From NCBI GenBank assembly GCA_002709955.1, contig PAQY01000008.1:30472-94471 (forward strand): DNA of 64,000 nucleotides, in the 5' to 3' direction. The stretch comes from Rhodospirillaceae bacterium (GTDB lineage Bacteria; Pseudomonadota; Alphaproteobacteria; UBA8366; Aestuariispiraceae). A program made the translations under genes and the position numbers. Position 1 is the first letter of the stretch; each line of letters starts with the position of its first letter. Shown one piece after another: positions 17,041 to 27,361 of this stretch. The notes under the pieces were generated by a model. It made no database searches and was not told the DNA's origin. It saw only the letters and a list, made by a program, of their open reading frames with translations.

Positions 17041-18524
17041 ATGACCCTATTTTCCGCTTTGACGAGAACAATCGCTGCGTACGCCGTTCCCGCCTCGCTC
17101 GTTACAAACCTTGCATTTGCGCCGTCTGCACGGGCTGCCGACGAATTCCATTATGACGAAAGCAATGTCCGCCCGGCGGTGTATTTCGCCGCGCTATCCA
17201 ACCTTGCCAACGCGGTGATGTTTTCCGGCCTCGGCGAGGCGCTGGTGATTTCACCCTATGAGCGCGACGAATGGTTGCGCCGTGCCGGTTTCGTCACCCG
17301 GCCCGAGATGCCGGACATGGCGGCGGTTGGCCCGGTTTACGCTGGTGCTCGGCCGGCCTTCGTGGGCACGCCGGATTTCGCCGTACCTCGGACGCTGGCC
17401 TGGGACGCGTCCACCTTCGACCGCACACTCGACCCGGCCGCACAGGCCTGGGCGATGATCAAGATCACGAGCCCCGAGTTCCACATGCAGTTCCATGACC
17501 TACCGGACAATAAATTGGCGGCCCTGATGGTGATTCCGCAGGCACGCGCCCAGGCGCAGACGCTTGGCGCGCGGCTGACGAGCGCCGATGGGCTGTTCGC
17601 GCCGCTGGCATCTAGCGGCAACCTTGGCGCGGCGGTTCCACGCGACCAGATTGCCGTGCTGTGGGCGGCGTCGAACATGGTGCTGGCCGGAACGAGTGCG
17701 CGCGATGACTACTGGCACGCCGCCTACCGGGACTTGACGGCTGCCGAGAACTATCGCCCGCTCTTGAGGTAAGCCTTCGCGGACGTCACGGCAATGCCAC
17801 CTGAGACCCCAGCCGAGCGCGGCCTTGCGGTAGTGGCATTGGGGCGTTTCGCCCTGGCCACCGATGATTCGGCGCTCAGAGGCGAGGCGCTGACGCTGGC
17901 GCGCACCTATGCGGAAAGCCTGGCCAAAAACCTGACGGGGAGCCCGGCACGGCCATCGAGGATATAGCGCTTGCCATCTACGGGTTGACAGAGGCCAGGC
18001 GGCTGTTGGCCGAACCAGCCTTTGCCGAGGCGGCGCAGAATTTGTTTAGCGACCGGCTGATACCGCTTTGGGATGACGAGGCAGAGCTGTTTCGCCGTGG
18101 CGAGGCGCCGGTGACCTATGACCCGCGATCCGCCGGTGCGGTCGTGGCAGCTCTCAATGCCGTGCGCTGGCACGGTTCCGATGCTGAGGCTGAGCAGGCT
18201 TCTGCGCTGTTTCCCCGCTTTTTCGAAAGCGTGATTGTTCGCTCCGGCCTCATGCAGGCGAGCCCGCTGCCACTGGTGGTCGCGCCTTATCTGGAAGGAG
18301 AGCCGGCGGAGCACTTCGCCCATCCCATATTGCCCGGAGCAGTATCGACAGCGCCGGTCTTTGCCTCTGAAGTGATCTTCGAGGACGGTGTCTGGCGGGT
18401 GAGCGACCCGACCTTCCACACCGGCGACGCACTGTTCCTGGCCAATATGCTGGCGATCCGCAGCGAGAATGGCCGCAGCGACCTGTTCCTCTCCGACGAC
18501 CTGCTGACCGGCTTGAAGAGGTGA
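17041..18524 (+). pseudogene. Secreted uncharacterised protein, interrupted by a nonsense codon and a frameshift
   Basis: Signal peptide ORF 17041-17772, in-frame TAA 17770-17772, continuation to about 17940, -1 nt in a G-run restores ORF ending at 18524. Confidence 0.75.
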
Positions 18525-18528
18525 CACC

Positions 18529-20073
18529 ATGAATGCGACAGCATCTGCCCCAACATCTACCTCTGGCACGCTCCAGCTCAAGATCGGTGGCATGAGTTGT
18601 TCGTTCTGTGCCAATTCGATCTCCTCGGCGCTCATGAGGGACAAGGGCGTGCGCGAGGCGCATGTCTCACTCGCCCATGAAGAGGTGTTGATCCGCTTCG
18701 ATCGGCAAGAGACCGACGAAGCGCGGATCAAGCATACGCTGACCGACCTCGGCTTCACCATCCGCGATCCGCGCAAGGCGAGCGCCTTCGAGGAGCAGAA
18801 ACGCGCGATCCGCGAGGAAGCAACCGATCTTGCCATGGCCGCCACCGCCGCGCTTATCCTGTTCATGGCGATGAGCGCTATGTGGCTGGGGCTGTGGCAG
18901 ATGCGCGACTGGCATGTATGGACCGCCTGGGCCATCGCCACTTTCGTGCTCTTGTGGAACGGACGGCGTATCGTCCGCATGGCCTGGGGCGCGGGCAAGC
19001 GCGGCATCACCAATCAGCATGTGCTCTTATCTGTCGGGTGCGCATTCCGGGGCCATCGGCGCCTATATCGGCGGTCTGCTCGGTGCGCCCATGCCCTGGT
19101 TCGGCTGGTATGGTTTCGTCGGCTTTCCGGCCGTCGATTTCTTCGGGGTGGTCGTGTTCCTCACCGCCTATCATCTGCTGTCGGGTTTCGTGTCGATTAT
19201 CGTGCGCACCAAGGCGTCGGAAAGCGTGCGTCAGCTCTTGTCCATGCAGCCACCGACAGCGAATGTCATCCGCGACGGGACCGAGCGGGAAGTGCCCATC
19301 GAAGAAGTCGCCGTGGGCGATCATGTGCGTGTGCGCCCCGGCGAGCGGGTGCCGGTGGATGGAAAGGTCATAGAGGGTGAAAGCGCCATCGACGAGGCGA
19401 TCGTCACCGGCGAGTCGGTGCCGGTGGAAAAGGCCGTTGGCGCCGAGGTCATCGGTGGGTCGATCAACCAGACCGGTGCGCTTCTAATCGAGACAACGCG
19501 CATCGGCGAGGACAGTTTCCTGCATCAGGTCGCCCGCCATGTCGAAGAAACCAAGGCGATGAAGCCCGGCATCGTCGTGCTGGTGGACAGGGTGCTCAAG
19601 CACTACGTGCCAGCCGTTCTCGTCGTTTCCCTCGCTGCGTTCCTGTTCTGGGGCCTCAGCCCGGATAGCTGGAGCCGCGAGCCGCATTGGGTGCGCGCCA
19701 TCTATGCCGCCGTTACCGTGCTGGTGATGGGCTATCCTTGCGCCCTCGGCATGGCCACGCCTCTGGCGCTGATCCGGGGCGGCGGTATTGCCGCAACACG
19801 CGGTATCCTGATCCGTTCGGGCGAAGCGTTCCAGGTCCTCAAGGACATTACGCATGTGGTGCTCGACAAGACCGGGACCCTGACTGAGGGCAAGCCGAAG
19901 CTCGTCGATGTCGTTGCTTTAAACGATATGAGCCGCGAAAGGGCGCTCGTGCTCGCCGCCGCGGCGGAAGAGCAATCGGAACATCCACTGGCCAGGGCAA
20001 TCGTGGCCGGCGCGCGGGATACGGGCGTCAGTTGGACAGTGGCTGAGGATTTTCAGTCCGTGACAGGCGGTGA
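18529..20073 (+). pseudogene. Heavy-metal P-type ATPase, frameshifted and 3'-truncated
   Basis: HMA GGMSCSFCANSI; VMGYPCALGMATPLALIRG; DKTGTLTEGKP; +1 G at 19036-19038; homology ends at IS110 junction near 20073. Confidence 0.8.
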
Positions 20074-20371
20074 CGGCCTCACAGATTGCTTCTGCATCAG
20101 CCGCATCGTTCTTTTGTCGTTTGACGTAAGGCTTCACATAGGAAGGTGGTATCAAGCGCACCGTATGCCCAAGGGCTGCAATCTCACGCGCCCAATAATG
20201 TGATGTGGCGCAAGCCTCCATGCCGATCAGGCAAGGCTTGAGCTTACCCAGAAAAGAAAGAACCGCTCCGCGCCGAAGTTTCTTCTGCAAAACAATGGCG
20301 CCTTGCGCATTCACACCGTGCAACTGGAAAACTGACTTGGCGAGATCAATCCCGAGTGTTGTAGTCGTCAT
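20074..20371 (-). mobile_element. IS110 family transposase, N-terminal fragment
   Basis: MTTTTLGIDLAKSVFQLHGVNAQGAIVLQKKLRRGAVLSFLGKLKPCLIGMEACATSHYWAREI... ends after ADAEAICEAV. Confidence 0.85.
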
Positions 20372-21203
20372 GTGGATGGCTCCTTCCCACTGTTGGTTTC
20401 AAACAGCACCAATATGGCACATCGTGATGCCGTTCGGGTGGAGCCGTCCACACCATCAGACAAATGCGAACTCGTCTCAGTTTGCCCGTAGGTCGGTCGA
20501 ATGACGCAGCACAACGCTGCTGCCATTCAATTAGGGAAGCGTCACGTTGAATTTTGAATTCGTCTCTTGAGACAAGGTGCCTTTGAAAGTTGAAGCGGTT
20601 GAAGATGGCAGAGTGGATGGACGAGAGTTTCTGCAAACTTCGTCTGAGCCTAAACCTGGACACGGCTCGCTCTCGTCGACGAAATGGCAAGTGGGAGTTC
20701 TCGGCGCGATTGTTTTTCCAACGACCAACTTCCTGGGCTGCTTGATTACCAACGACCTTCATTGCCGCCCGGTAGGACTTCAGTCGATCCGTCGCAATGA
20801 CCTTCGGTTGGCCATATCGTTTCATTGCTTTCTTTAAGAATGCTAATGCAGCCTTACGGTTGCGGCGTTTCGTAACAAAGGATTCCAGCACTTCTCCTTC
20901 GTGGTCAACAGCCCGCCACAGATAGTGGGTTTCTCCATTGATCTTCACGAACACCTCATCGAGATGCCACCGCCAGTTTGAATATGAACAGTTTGTAACG
21001 CGACGTTTCCGGATTTCAGCGGCAAACATTGGCCCGAAACGGTTCCACCAATAGCGCACCTTCTCATGGCAGATTTCGATCCCGCGCTCATGGAGCAGGT
21101 CTTCAACATTGCGAAGTGACAGTGGAAACCGAACGTAAATCATGACCGCGAGCCGGATGATCTCGGGTGACGTCTTGAAATAACGGAATGGGGAACTTGT
21201 CAT
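20346..21203 (-). CDS. IS6 family DDE transposase (ORF extends past the usual C-terminus)
   Basis: FPLSLRNVEDLLHERGIEICHEKVRYWWNRFGP, WRWHLDEVFVKINGETHYLWRAVDHEGEVLE, VIATDRLKSYRAA. Confidence 0.85.
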   Translation of the reverse strand: MTSSPFRYFKTSPEIIRLAVMIYVRFPLSLRNVEDLLHERGIEICHEKVRYWWNRFGPMFAAEIRKRRVTNCSYSNWRWHLDEVFVKINGETHYLWRAVDHEGEVLESFVTKRRNRKAALAFLKKAMKRYGQPKVIATDRLKSYRAAMKVVGNQAAQEVGRWKNNRAENSHLPFRRRERAVSRFRLRRSLQKLSSIHSAIFNRFNFQRHLVSRDEFKIQRDASLIEWQQRCAASFDRPTGKLRRVRICLMVWTAPPERHHDVPYWCCLKPTVGRSHPHDDYNTRD

Positions 21204-21256
21204 CTAAGGAAGCTGTCCGGATACTCAAATTGCCTCAATCTAGTTTCTTCTGACAA

Positions 21257-21732
21257 AGCCAGGTGTGAAGGCGAGGCCGTTGATCGGGCCGTCAAGGACC
21301 AGCGGCGCAGCGGTCTTCGACCCATTCCGCTCGCTCGCCAGCAGCGCTTTTTTTATAGCTGAGGCCCTCGCGGCGCATGAACCGCCCCACCGAGCGGACA
21401 TGCACCACCGTCCCCTGTGCCTGCAACTCCGTCGTCAATGCCCGCAAGGTGATATCCGGCTTCTCGCGTATCCGCGCACGCAGCCAGGCCGCAACATCGC
21501 CAACCAACAGGCTCGGTCGGTGGCCGCCCCGTTTACTGGGCATAAGACTGAGCCCCGCACGCCCCCGCTGCGACCAGCGCATCGCCGTCGCAACCGAAAA
21601 GCCATAACGGGCCGCCGCCGACCGCGTCGTTGCACCACCGAGAACCGCCGCAACAACACGCTCCCGAAGATCAAGAGAATATGACCGAGACATCATGGCT
21701 GGCCTCCTATCCCAGCCATCATGATGAATCAC
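21257..21732 (-). mobile_element. IS630 family transposase remnant (two frames, truncated)
   Basis: MSRSYSLDLRERVVAAVLGGATTRSAAARYGFSVATAMRWSQR; second-frame KTAAPLVLDGPINGLAF stops at the IS6-side boundary. Confidence 0.7.
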
Positions 21733-21759
21733 AATTCGTCCCCTTTGGGAATCCCGATT

Positions 21760-23370
21760 CTAATTAAACGCTTCCGACACTAGAGTTTGTCTCGTCCTGC
21801 TCAACGGTATTTCTACACGACAGACCGTCCCCGATCCTTTAATGCTTTCGATAACGAACCCCATCTCGTGATGCCTTAATAGACTTGCGGTCATCGTAAG
21901 GCCAAGTCCGAATCCAGTCGATTTACGCTTGGAATAAGCGGAGCGTCCGATATTGGGTCCGGCCTGGAAATATGCCTCGGTAATCCGTGCGACCACGTCC
22001 TGATCAATGCCGCATCCATTGTCGCCTATCTCGATGTAAAATCGCCCTTCGCTTGTCCCAAAGATGACCACACGCGTTTTCGCTGTCGGACCCGCGTGAT
22101 CAAGGCTGTTGCCGACAAGGTTTGTAAGTATCCGGTTCATTGCCTTCTGGTCGGCGAAAATTTCTAAACCTGGATTTACATTCCCAGTATGCATCTGTAT
22201 CGTTTTTGCAGGCACTCCAGAATAGGTTGACTCGCACTTAAAAACTGCACGTCGAACGGTATCCAGTAGGTTATCCCATTGCTCGTCCAATTCAAAGGTG
22301 CCCGCTTCAATACGACCTAAATCAAGAAGGTCATCTACCAAAAATTTTAATTGACTGGCAGATTCTAGTATATCCTGGATATACTCACGATATCGTTCGC
22401 TTCCGACAGGCCCGAAGATTTCCATATTTATCGTTTCAGAATATCCAATTATCGCATTCAGCGGGGTGCGAAGATCATGGCTCATATTGGCGAGGAAATC
22501 TGACTTGGCATCGCTTATCTTTTTGATTTTTTCCGCTTCAGCTAACTGATCCTGTTGCTCCTTGATATCTAAAAAAGCCTGTCGAAGGCATCGGGTCAGG
22601 AAAATCAAGTTTTTTCGAACATCGACCCATTCGTCGACCTGGCGCTTTCCCATTTTTACGAACAGGGCGTCTTCCGATGTATTTCCGGGGTTACGGGCGA
22701 TATCAGAAAGCACCGTATTCACGCAGCGTATCGGGCGTAAAAGCACGCGCTCGAGAATGATCATAGAAGTAAGAGTCAGCGATAGGGAAATTAATAAGAC
22801 CAACCCGACAATTTTCAGAACATGTGCCTGAACCATTTCCGGTATATGTGTCACATCGACACGACCTGCGACAAAGCGAGATCCATCCATTCTTTTCGGT
22901 TTCCATAGAATATCCATGGTTCCATCAATAGATAAACGTGAATCCTTTTCATCGAATGGTGTAATGGTCGGTCGGTCGCCAAAACTCGCACTCGGCATTC
23001 CGCTTTCATCGAAAACGACCGCTCCCGACAGTAATGAATTTTTACGAAGAATAGGACCTATTTCTTCGAATGCGCTGTAGGATATTGCGCTATCGGTTAA
23101 TGTGTTATCTAGGCTATGCATATCATCGATTATCAGAGATGCCCTGATTATCGTTCTAGCGGTGACAAGCGCTTCTCTCTCTGCCTCGGCCAGTCGCGCT
23201 TTCTCGAACTGGTTTGCAGAAAATACGAGCAAGATTGCCTCAATCGTCAGAATCGAAACGAACAGAAGAAATGTAACTCTCCAACAGAGACCACAGGTCT
23301 TCAGCCCCCGCGCAATTTCCGATATTTCTTTAAAAATAATCCCGGTTGTATTGCAATGAATGGTGCTCAT
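21760..23370 (-). CDS. Membrane-bound sensor histidine kinase
   Basis: FLANMSHDLRTPLNAIIGYSE H-box; NLVGNSLDHA, IGDNGCGID, GFGLGLTM. Confidence 0.92.
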   Translation of the reverse strand: MSTIHCNTTGIIFKEISEIARGLKTCGLCWRVTFLLFVSILTIEAILLVFSANQFEKARLAEAEREALVTARTIIRASLIIDDMHSLDNTLTDSAISYSAFEEIGPILRKNSLLSGAVVFDESGMPSASFGDRPTITPFDEKDSRLSIDGTMDILWKPKRMDGSRFVAGRVDVTHIPEMVQAHVLKIVGLVLLISLSLTLTSMIILERVLLRPIRCVNTVLSDIARNPGNTSEDALFVKMGKRQVDEWVDVRKNLIFLTRCLRQAFLDIKEQQDQLAEAEKIKKISDAKSDFLANMSHDLRTPLNAIIGYSETINMEIFGPVGSERYREYIQDILESASQLKFLVDDLLDLGRIEAGTFELDEQWDNLLDTVRRAVFKCESTYSGVPAKTIQMHTGNVNPGLEIFADQKAMNRILTNLVGNSLDHAGPTAKTRVVIFGTSEGRFYIEIGDNGCGIDQDVVARITEAYFQAGPNIGRSAYSKRKSTGFGLGLTMTASLLRHHEMGFVIESIKGSGTVCRVEIPLSRTRQTLVSEAFN

Positions 23371-23553
23371 AGATGTCAGTTTCCTGATATAGGTTCCTTT
23401 ACAATCCGGAAGACATAAAGGTGGCACTTCATATCCGGAAACAGCCTGTGCCATGTCGGCTGAATACAAGTGCATAGGCCTATACTCAAGGAAGGACACC
23501 ATCAGTGAATCGATGGTGCCCTTTCCAGTTCGGTACGTCCGCGCGGCCGCCTC

Positions 23554-24471
23554 CTACTTTCTAAAGTCCTCTGGCAAGAAAAACAGGTAATCGGACTCTT
23601 CGCCCGCGATATGGCATTCATGGCAGAAGTCCATATTGGCGGCATTAGGACCCTTGGTTACGCCCACGGTGGAGCCGCCCGGCATGACCATTGAATATCG
23701 CCAGTCACCCGTCTCGGGGTTCCATCCCTCTTCCATCTTTGTCATGGTGAAGAGGGGACCGATTGCCGCCTTGCCATCTTCCAGAATGGCAAAACTGTTC
23801 TTTGCCAGAATGGACCCGACAGGTGCTTTGCCGATCTCCTCATATTTCATATAGGCGACGACGGCGACATCGTTGGCCGTATTGCTGACATAACGACCGC
23901 CATGGGTGATGGACTGATAGGGTCCGGTGCTGACATGCGGCCAGTTCAAATGGGCGGCACCGGCTGCTTCCGTTGATCCGGCAAAGGCTGCGGTCATTTC
24001 CGGTTTCAGGCAGTCATAGGCAGCGCGCGCTTCTGCATCACTTACTTCTACCGCTGCGACCGAACCGCCACATGGGTTGCTGGGATTTGCCGCACAGGGA
24101 TTGCAGGGGTTGCAAGCCTTGGCAGCGCAAGGGTTACAGGGGTTGCCCGCTTTTGCCGCACAGGGATTGCAGGGGTTATAAGCCTTCGCCTTGACGCTTG
24201 GTACGACACAACTTGCACTGACCTTTAACGCACCACCGGCGCAGGGGTTACAGGGATTGGCTGCACAGGGATTGCAGGGGTTGCATGCTTTTGCCGCGCA
24301 GGGGTTGCAGGACCCGCCACCGTCCATCTGTGCATCGATGGAGACATGTTCTGCGGAAACGGCATCTGCCAGTTCTATCTCCCCGGAACCTGCATGCCCT
24401 GTTGTTACAAGGCTTGCCACTGCCATCAGGGATACGGCGCTTGTCGACAGTAGATAGGTTTTGAAACTCAT
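23554..24471 (-). CDS. Cytochrome P460-like protein with CNPC Cys-repeat region
   Basis: Signal peptide; repeats CNPCAAKACNPCNPCAANPCNPC...; C-terminal DFCHECH heme-type motif. Confidence 0.75.
   Translation of the reverse strand: MSFKTYLLSTSAVSLMAVASLVTTGHAGSGEIELADAVSAEHVSIDAQMDGGGSCNPCAAKACNPCNPCAANPCNPCAGGALKVSASCVVPSVKAKAYNPCNPCAAKAGNPCNPCAAKACNPCNPCAANPSNPCGGSVAAVEVSDAEARAAYDCLKPEMTAAFAGSTEAAGAAHLNWPHVSTGPYQSITHGGRYVSNTANDVAVVAYMKYEEIGKAPVGSILAKNSFAILEDGKAAIGPLFTMTKMEEGWNPETGDWRYSMVMPGGSTVGVTKGPNAANMDFCHECHIAGEESDYLFFLPEDFRK
24066..24315 (-). repeat. 33-bp-period coding repeats encoding xNPCNPCAAKA units
   Basis: YNPCNPCAAKA-GNPCNPCAAKA-CNPCNPCAANP and a related block, interrupted by KVSASCVVPSVKAKA. 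Confidence 0.8.
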
Positions 24472-24721
24472 TGGTGTCACTCCCTTGAATGGATGTTCGC
24501 TTTCTGCGAACTGTAGAATTGGAACCGGCATTCCAATAACAGGCGACCGATCCGTACATACCCATAACCGATTGTCGGGAATGCCTGGCATCAAGTTGTC
24601 TCACGATGCTGTGACGATTCCGAATCGAGATGGTTTTTTGTTGTATAGGAAGCTGGATGCTCTGGGTCAGAAGGCATTCCGGCCAATGCAGGCAGGCTTG
24701 GTTTGAGAAAGGCGCGTGTGA

Positions 24722-25777
24722 GTGATGTCATCCTGTTATCGAGTTTTATTTATAATCGGCATGCCTGATCGGTATCTTGCAGCGGGTTCGTTGCTTGCAT
24801 TTCTGTGCATGATTGTTGTTGGCCCACTTCAGGCACAGGAGAATGGCCTCCCTCCACGCGATTGGTTGCAGGAATGGCCGAATACAGATTTCAGCCGCGC
24901 GGAAGTCGCCTTCCGGGAGATTCTGTCGGGTGGTCCGCCAAAGGATGGCATCCTTGCCATAGACGATCCCCATTTCTCGCCGGTCCCTCAGGGGGGAGAT
25001 CTCTATGCTGACAGGGAACCGGTGATGAGCGTGCGTATCGATGGAGAGGCCCGCGCCTATCCATTGAGCATTCTGATGTGGCATGAGATCGTCAATGATA
25101 CGCTTGCTGATACCCCGATTTCAGTGACTTTCTGTCCATTGTGCAATTCTGGTATCGTCTTCGACCGACGCGTCGAGGGTATCGAGACGACCTTTGGTAC
25201 GACTGGAAAACTGCGCAATTCGGACATGGTCATGTATGACCGGCTGACAGAAAGCTGGTGGCAGCAGTTCGAGGGCCGAGCGATCATCGGTGCGAAAACC
25301 GGTGTCGAACTGGCACGTCTTCCTGCGAGACTGGAGAGTTTCGGCGAATTCGCTGCGCGAAATCCGACGGGCCGTGTTTTGGTTCCGAGGGACTCAACCA
25401 TCCGTGATTATGGGCGGAATCCCTATGTCGGATATGACGGATTGCCACGCCCATTTCTGTATGATGGCGAATATGATGGACCTGGATTACCCCTGATGCG
25501 GGTGGTGAGCGTGGTCGGGCGCGATGAGGCCTGGAGCCTGGGTTTGCTGCGTCAGTGTGGAGAAATCATTGTCGATGATCTTGTTCTGCGCTGGCGGTCG
25601 GGTCAGGCATCAGCCCTGGACAGAGCCCGTATCGACAAGGGCCGGGATGTTGGAATCGTCACAGTTCAACGCCAACAGGCGGAGGGTGGTCTTGTCGATG
25701 TTTCCTATGACGTGCCTTTCGCCTTCGCCTTTCGTGCATTTCATCCAGGTGCCCCGATCCATCACAATGCACCATAA
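24722..25777 (+). CDS. DUF3179 domain-containing protein
   Basis: ARAYPLSILMWHEIVNDTL, SVTFCPLCNSGIVFDRRV, FGTTGKLRNSDMVMYDRLTESWWQQ. Confidence 0.88.
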   Translation: MMSSCYRVLFIIGMPDRYLAAGSLLAFLCMIVVGPLQAQENGLPPRDWLQEWPNTDFSRAEVAFREILSGGPPKDGILAIDDPHFSPVPQGGDLYADREPVMSVRIDGEARAYPLSILMWHEIVNDTLADTPISVTFCPLCNSGIVFDRRVEGIETTFGTTGKLRNSDMVMYDRLTESWWQQFEGRAIIGAKTGVELARLPARLESFGEFAARNPTGRVLVPRDSTIRDYGRNPYVGYDGLPRPFLYDGEYDGPGLPLMRVVSVVGRDEAWSLGLLRQCGEIIVDDLVLRWRSGQASALDRARIDKGRDVGIVTVQRQQAEGGLVDVSYDVPFAFAFRAFHPGAPIHHNAP

Positions 25778-25806
25778 GCCGTCTCTGACCTAAGGAGTCC
25801 TTCTTC

Positions 25807-26295
25807 ATGTATCGTATCGTCGCTTTCGCCGTGTTCATGATGCTGATGGTGTCCTCTGCCCAGGCTTTGCAGCCGCGCGAAGGTTGGGTAATCCAGCACA
25901 GTCAGAAACCCTTTGATCTTCTGCTGGCGGACCTCAAACAGGCAGTGACGGACAATAAAATGGGGCTCGTGACAGAAGCGGGACCGACCGCTGCCGCTGC
26001 GTCACGTGGCGTTGAGCTTCCAGGTAATCGAGTGGTGGGCGTTTTTCGCGTGGATTTTGCGATCCGGATATTGCCGCTCAGTGAGGCGGCAATGATTGAG
26101 GCCCCAATTCGGTTCTATGTCACCGAAGATCCGGACGGCGGGGCGACCTTGTCTTATAAGGCACCGTCATTTGTATTCTCCCCGTATCTGTCGGAAGGGG
26201 GCGAGGGCCTTGCTGAAGTCGCATCGGAACTTGATGCGATATTCTCCCGGATCGCGGAAAAGGCAATCCAACTCACGAGCTACACGCAGCCCTGA
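25807..26295 (+). CDS. DUF302 domain-containing periplasmic protein
   Basis: Signal peptide; SQKPFDLLLADLKQAVTDNKMGLV; EAPIRFYVTEDPDGGATLSYKAPS. Confidence 0.75.
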   Translation: MYRIVAFAVFMMLMVSSAQALQPREGWVIQHSQKPFDLLLADLKQAVTDNKMGLVTEAGPTAAAASRGVELPGNRVVGVFRVDFAIRILPLSEAAMIEAPIRFYVTEDPDGGATLSYKAPSFVFSPYLSEGGEGLAEVASELDAIFSRIAEKAIQLTSYTQP

Positions 26296-26433
26296 CAACG
26301 AAGTATCTGCGACAAGCGCCAGGTTCTCGCGCGTGCAATCATCGACGACGGCCAGAATCCGAAAGCGGCGACTGGCCGTGAACTGATCGGAGACGAAGTC
26401 CATTGACCAGTCGCCCCTCACACAGGGGCGCGC
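26269..26433 (-). mobile_element. IS3 family transposase OrfB remnant
   Basis: WSMDFVSDQFTASRRFRILAVVDDCTRENLALVADTSLSGLRVARELD. Confidence 0.8.
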
Positions 26434-26440
26434 CTTTTCA

Positions 26441-27361
26441 CTATTTCCAGGGACCGCCGACGACCCATTTACACTCGAGCGGCTTATCGACGACGAGTGA
26501 CTGGACGGGTGGCAAAACAAATGCTGACACCTTGGTCTGCATCTCAACGAACGACCCTGGTGCGATGGAAAGGGCTGTTCTGCGAAGAAATCCCTGCCAT
26601 TGTGCCCGCTTCGCGGCGTCTTCGGCAAAGGCTGGCGTCAGCGCGACGGGCGTCTCCACAGGGATGGTCGTGTGGCGGCGATCAAAGGTCGCTGCGATTG
26701 CATCCGCGAGGATCGATCCATCGAAGGCAAACGTCTCCGAGATCGCCCAGAGATCGAAGAAATCCTTCATGCGGCTGTTGAGCATGCCGAGTGCGACCAG
26801 CGCCTGGAACTTCTCGGCTACGACCGTCTCTGGCGGATAGGCGCGTAATCGCGGCGCTGGCATGTCGAGTAGCGAGGGATAGTTGATTTCCAGCACTGCC
26901 GGGGTCACGGCATCGCCAAATCCGATGTCGATCTGGATAGGCAGGCGCGCACCGGCGATCTCGGCGGTCATGGTGATCCGGACGCCGCTATACTCGTCTT
27001 CAGCCCGGGCCGGCTCGGCCTGCAGGGTTTCCGGCTTGAAGACCACGCCGTCGTCCTCGACGTCGATCCCGCAGACCGCGCGGAAGTTAGCAGCAATCCG
27101 CTCCGGCGACGCATCGCCATATCCCAGAAGATCGAGATCGCCGGTCGCTCGATACGGCGTGGGTGTCCAGAGACTGAACAGCATGGCACCCTTGAGGACG
27201 AATTGATCTTTGTGGGGCGACAGACTCAGCCGGTAGAGAAGTCGTTCGATGGCGAAACGGGTCAGCGCAAGCTGAACGTTTTCCTTGCGCTCACGGGCAG
27301 CGTGAGTGAGTCGTGCACGGACCGAGGCGCCGACATTCTTGAGGGGTGGCTTCGGGGTCAC
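26441..27361 (-). CDS. AbiEii-type nucleotidyltransferase toxin
   Basis: FVLKGAMLFSLWTPTPYRATGDLDLLGYG; VVAEKFQALVALGMLNSRMKDFFDLW. Confidence 0.88.
   Translation of the reverse strand: MTPKPPLKNVGASVRARLTHAARERKENVQLALTRFAIERLLYRLSLSPHKDQFVLKGAMLFSLWTPTPYRATGDLDLLGYGDASPERIAANFRAVCGIDVEDDGVVFKPETLQAEPARAEDEYSGVRITMTAEIAGARLPIQIDIGFGDAVTPAVLEINYPSLLDMPAPRLRAYPPETVVAEKFQALVALGMLNSRMKDFFDLWAISETFAFDGSILADAIAATFDRRHTTIPVETPVALTPAFAEDAAKRAQWQGFLRRTALSIAPGSFVEMQTKVSAFVLPPVQSLVVDKPLECKWVVGGPWK

Noticed and set aside
24066-24315. Repeat block as a CRISPR array
   Set aside because: Period is 33 bp, in frame and coding for CNPC units, with no distinct spacers and no cas genes
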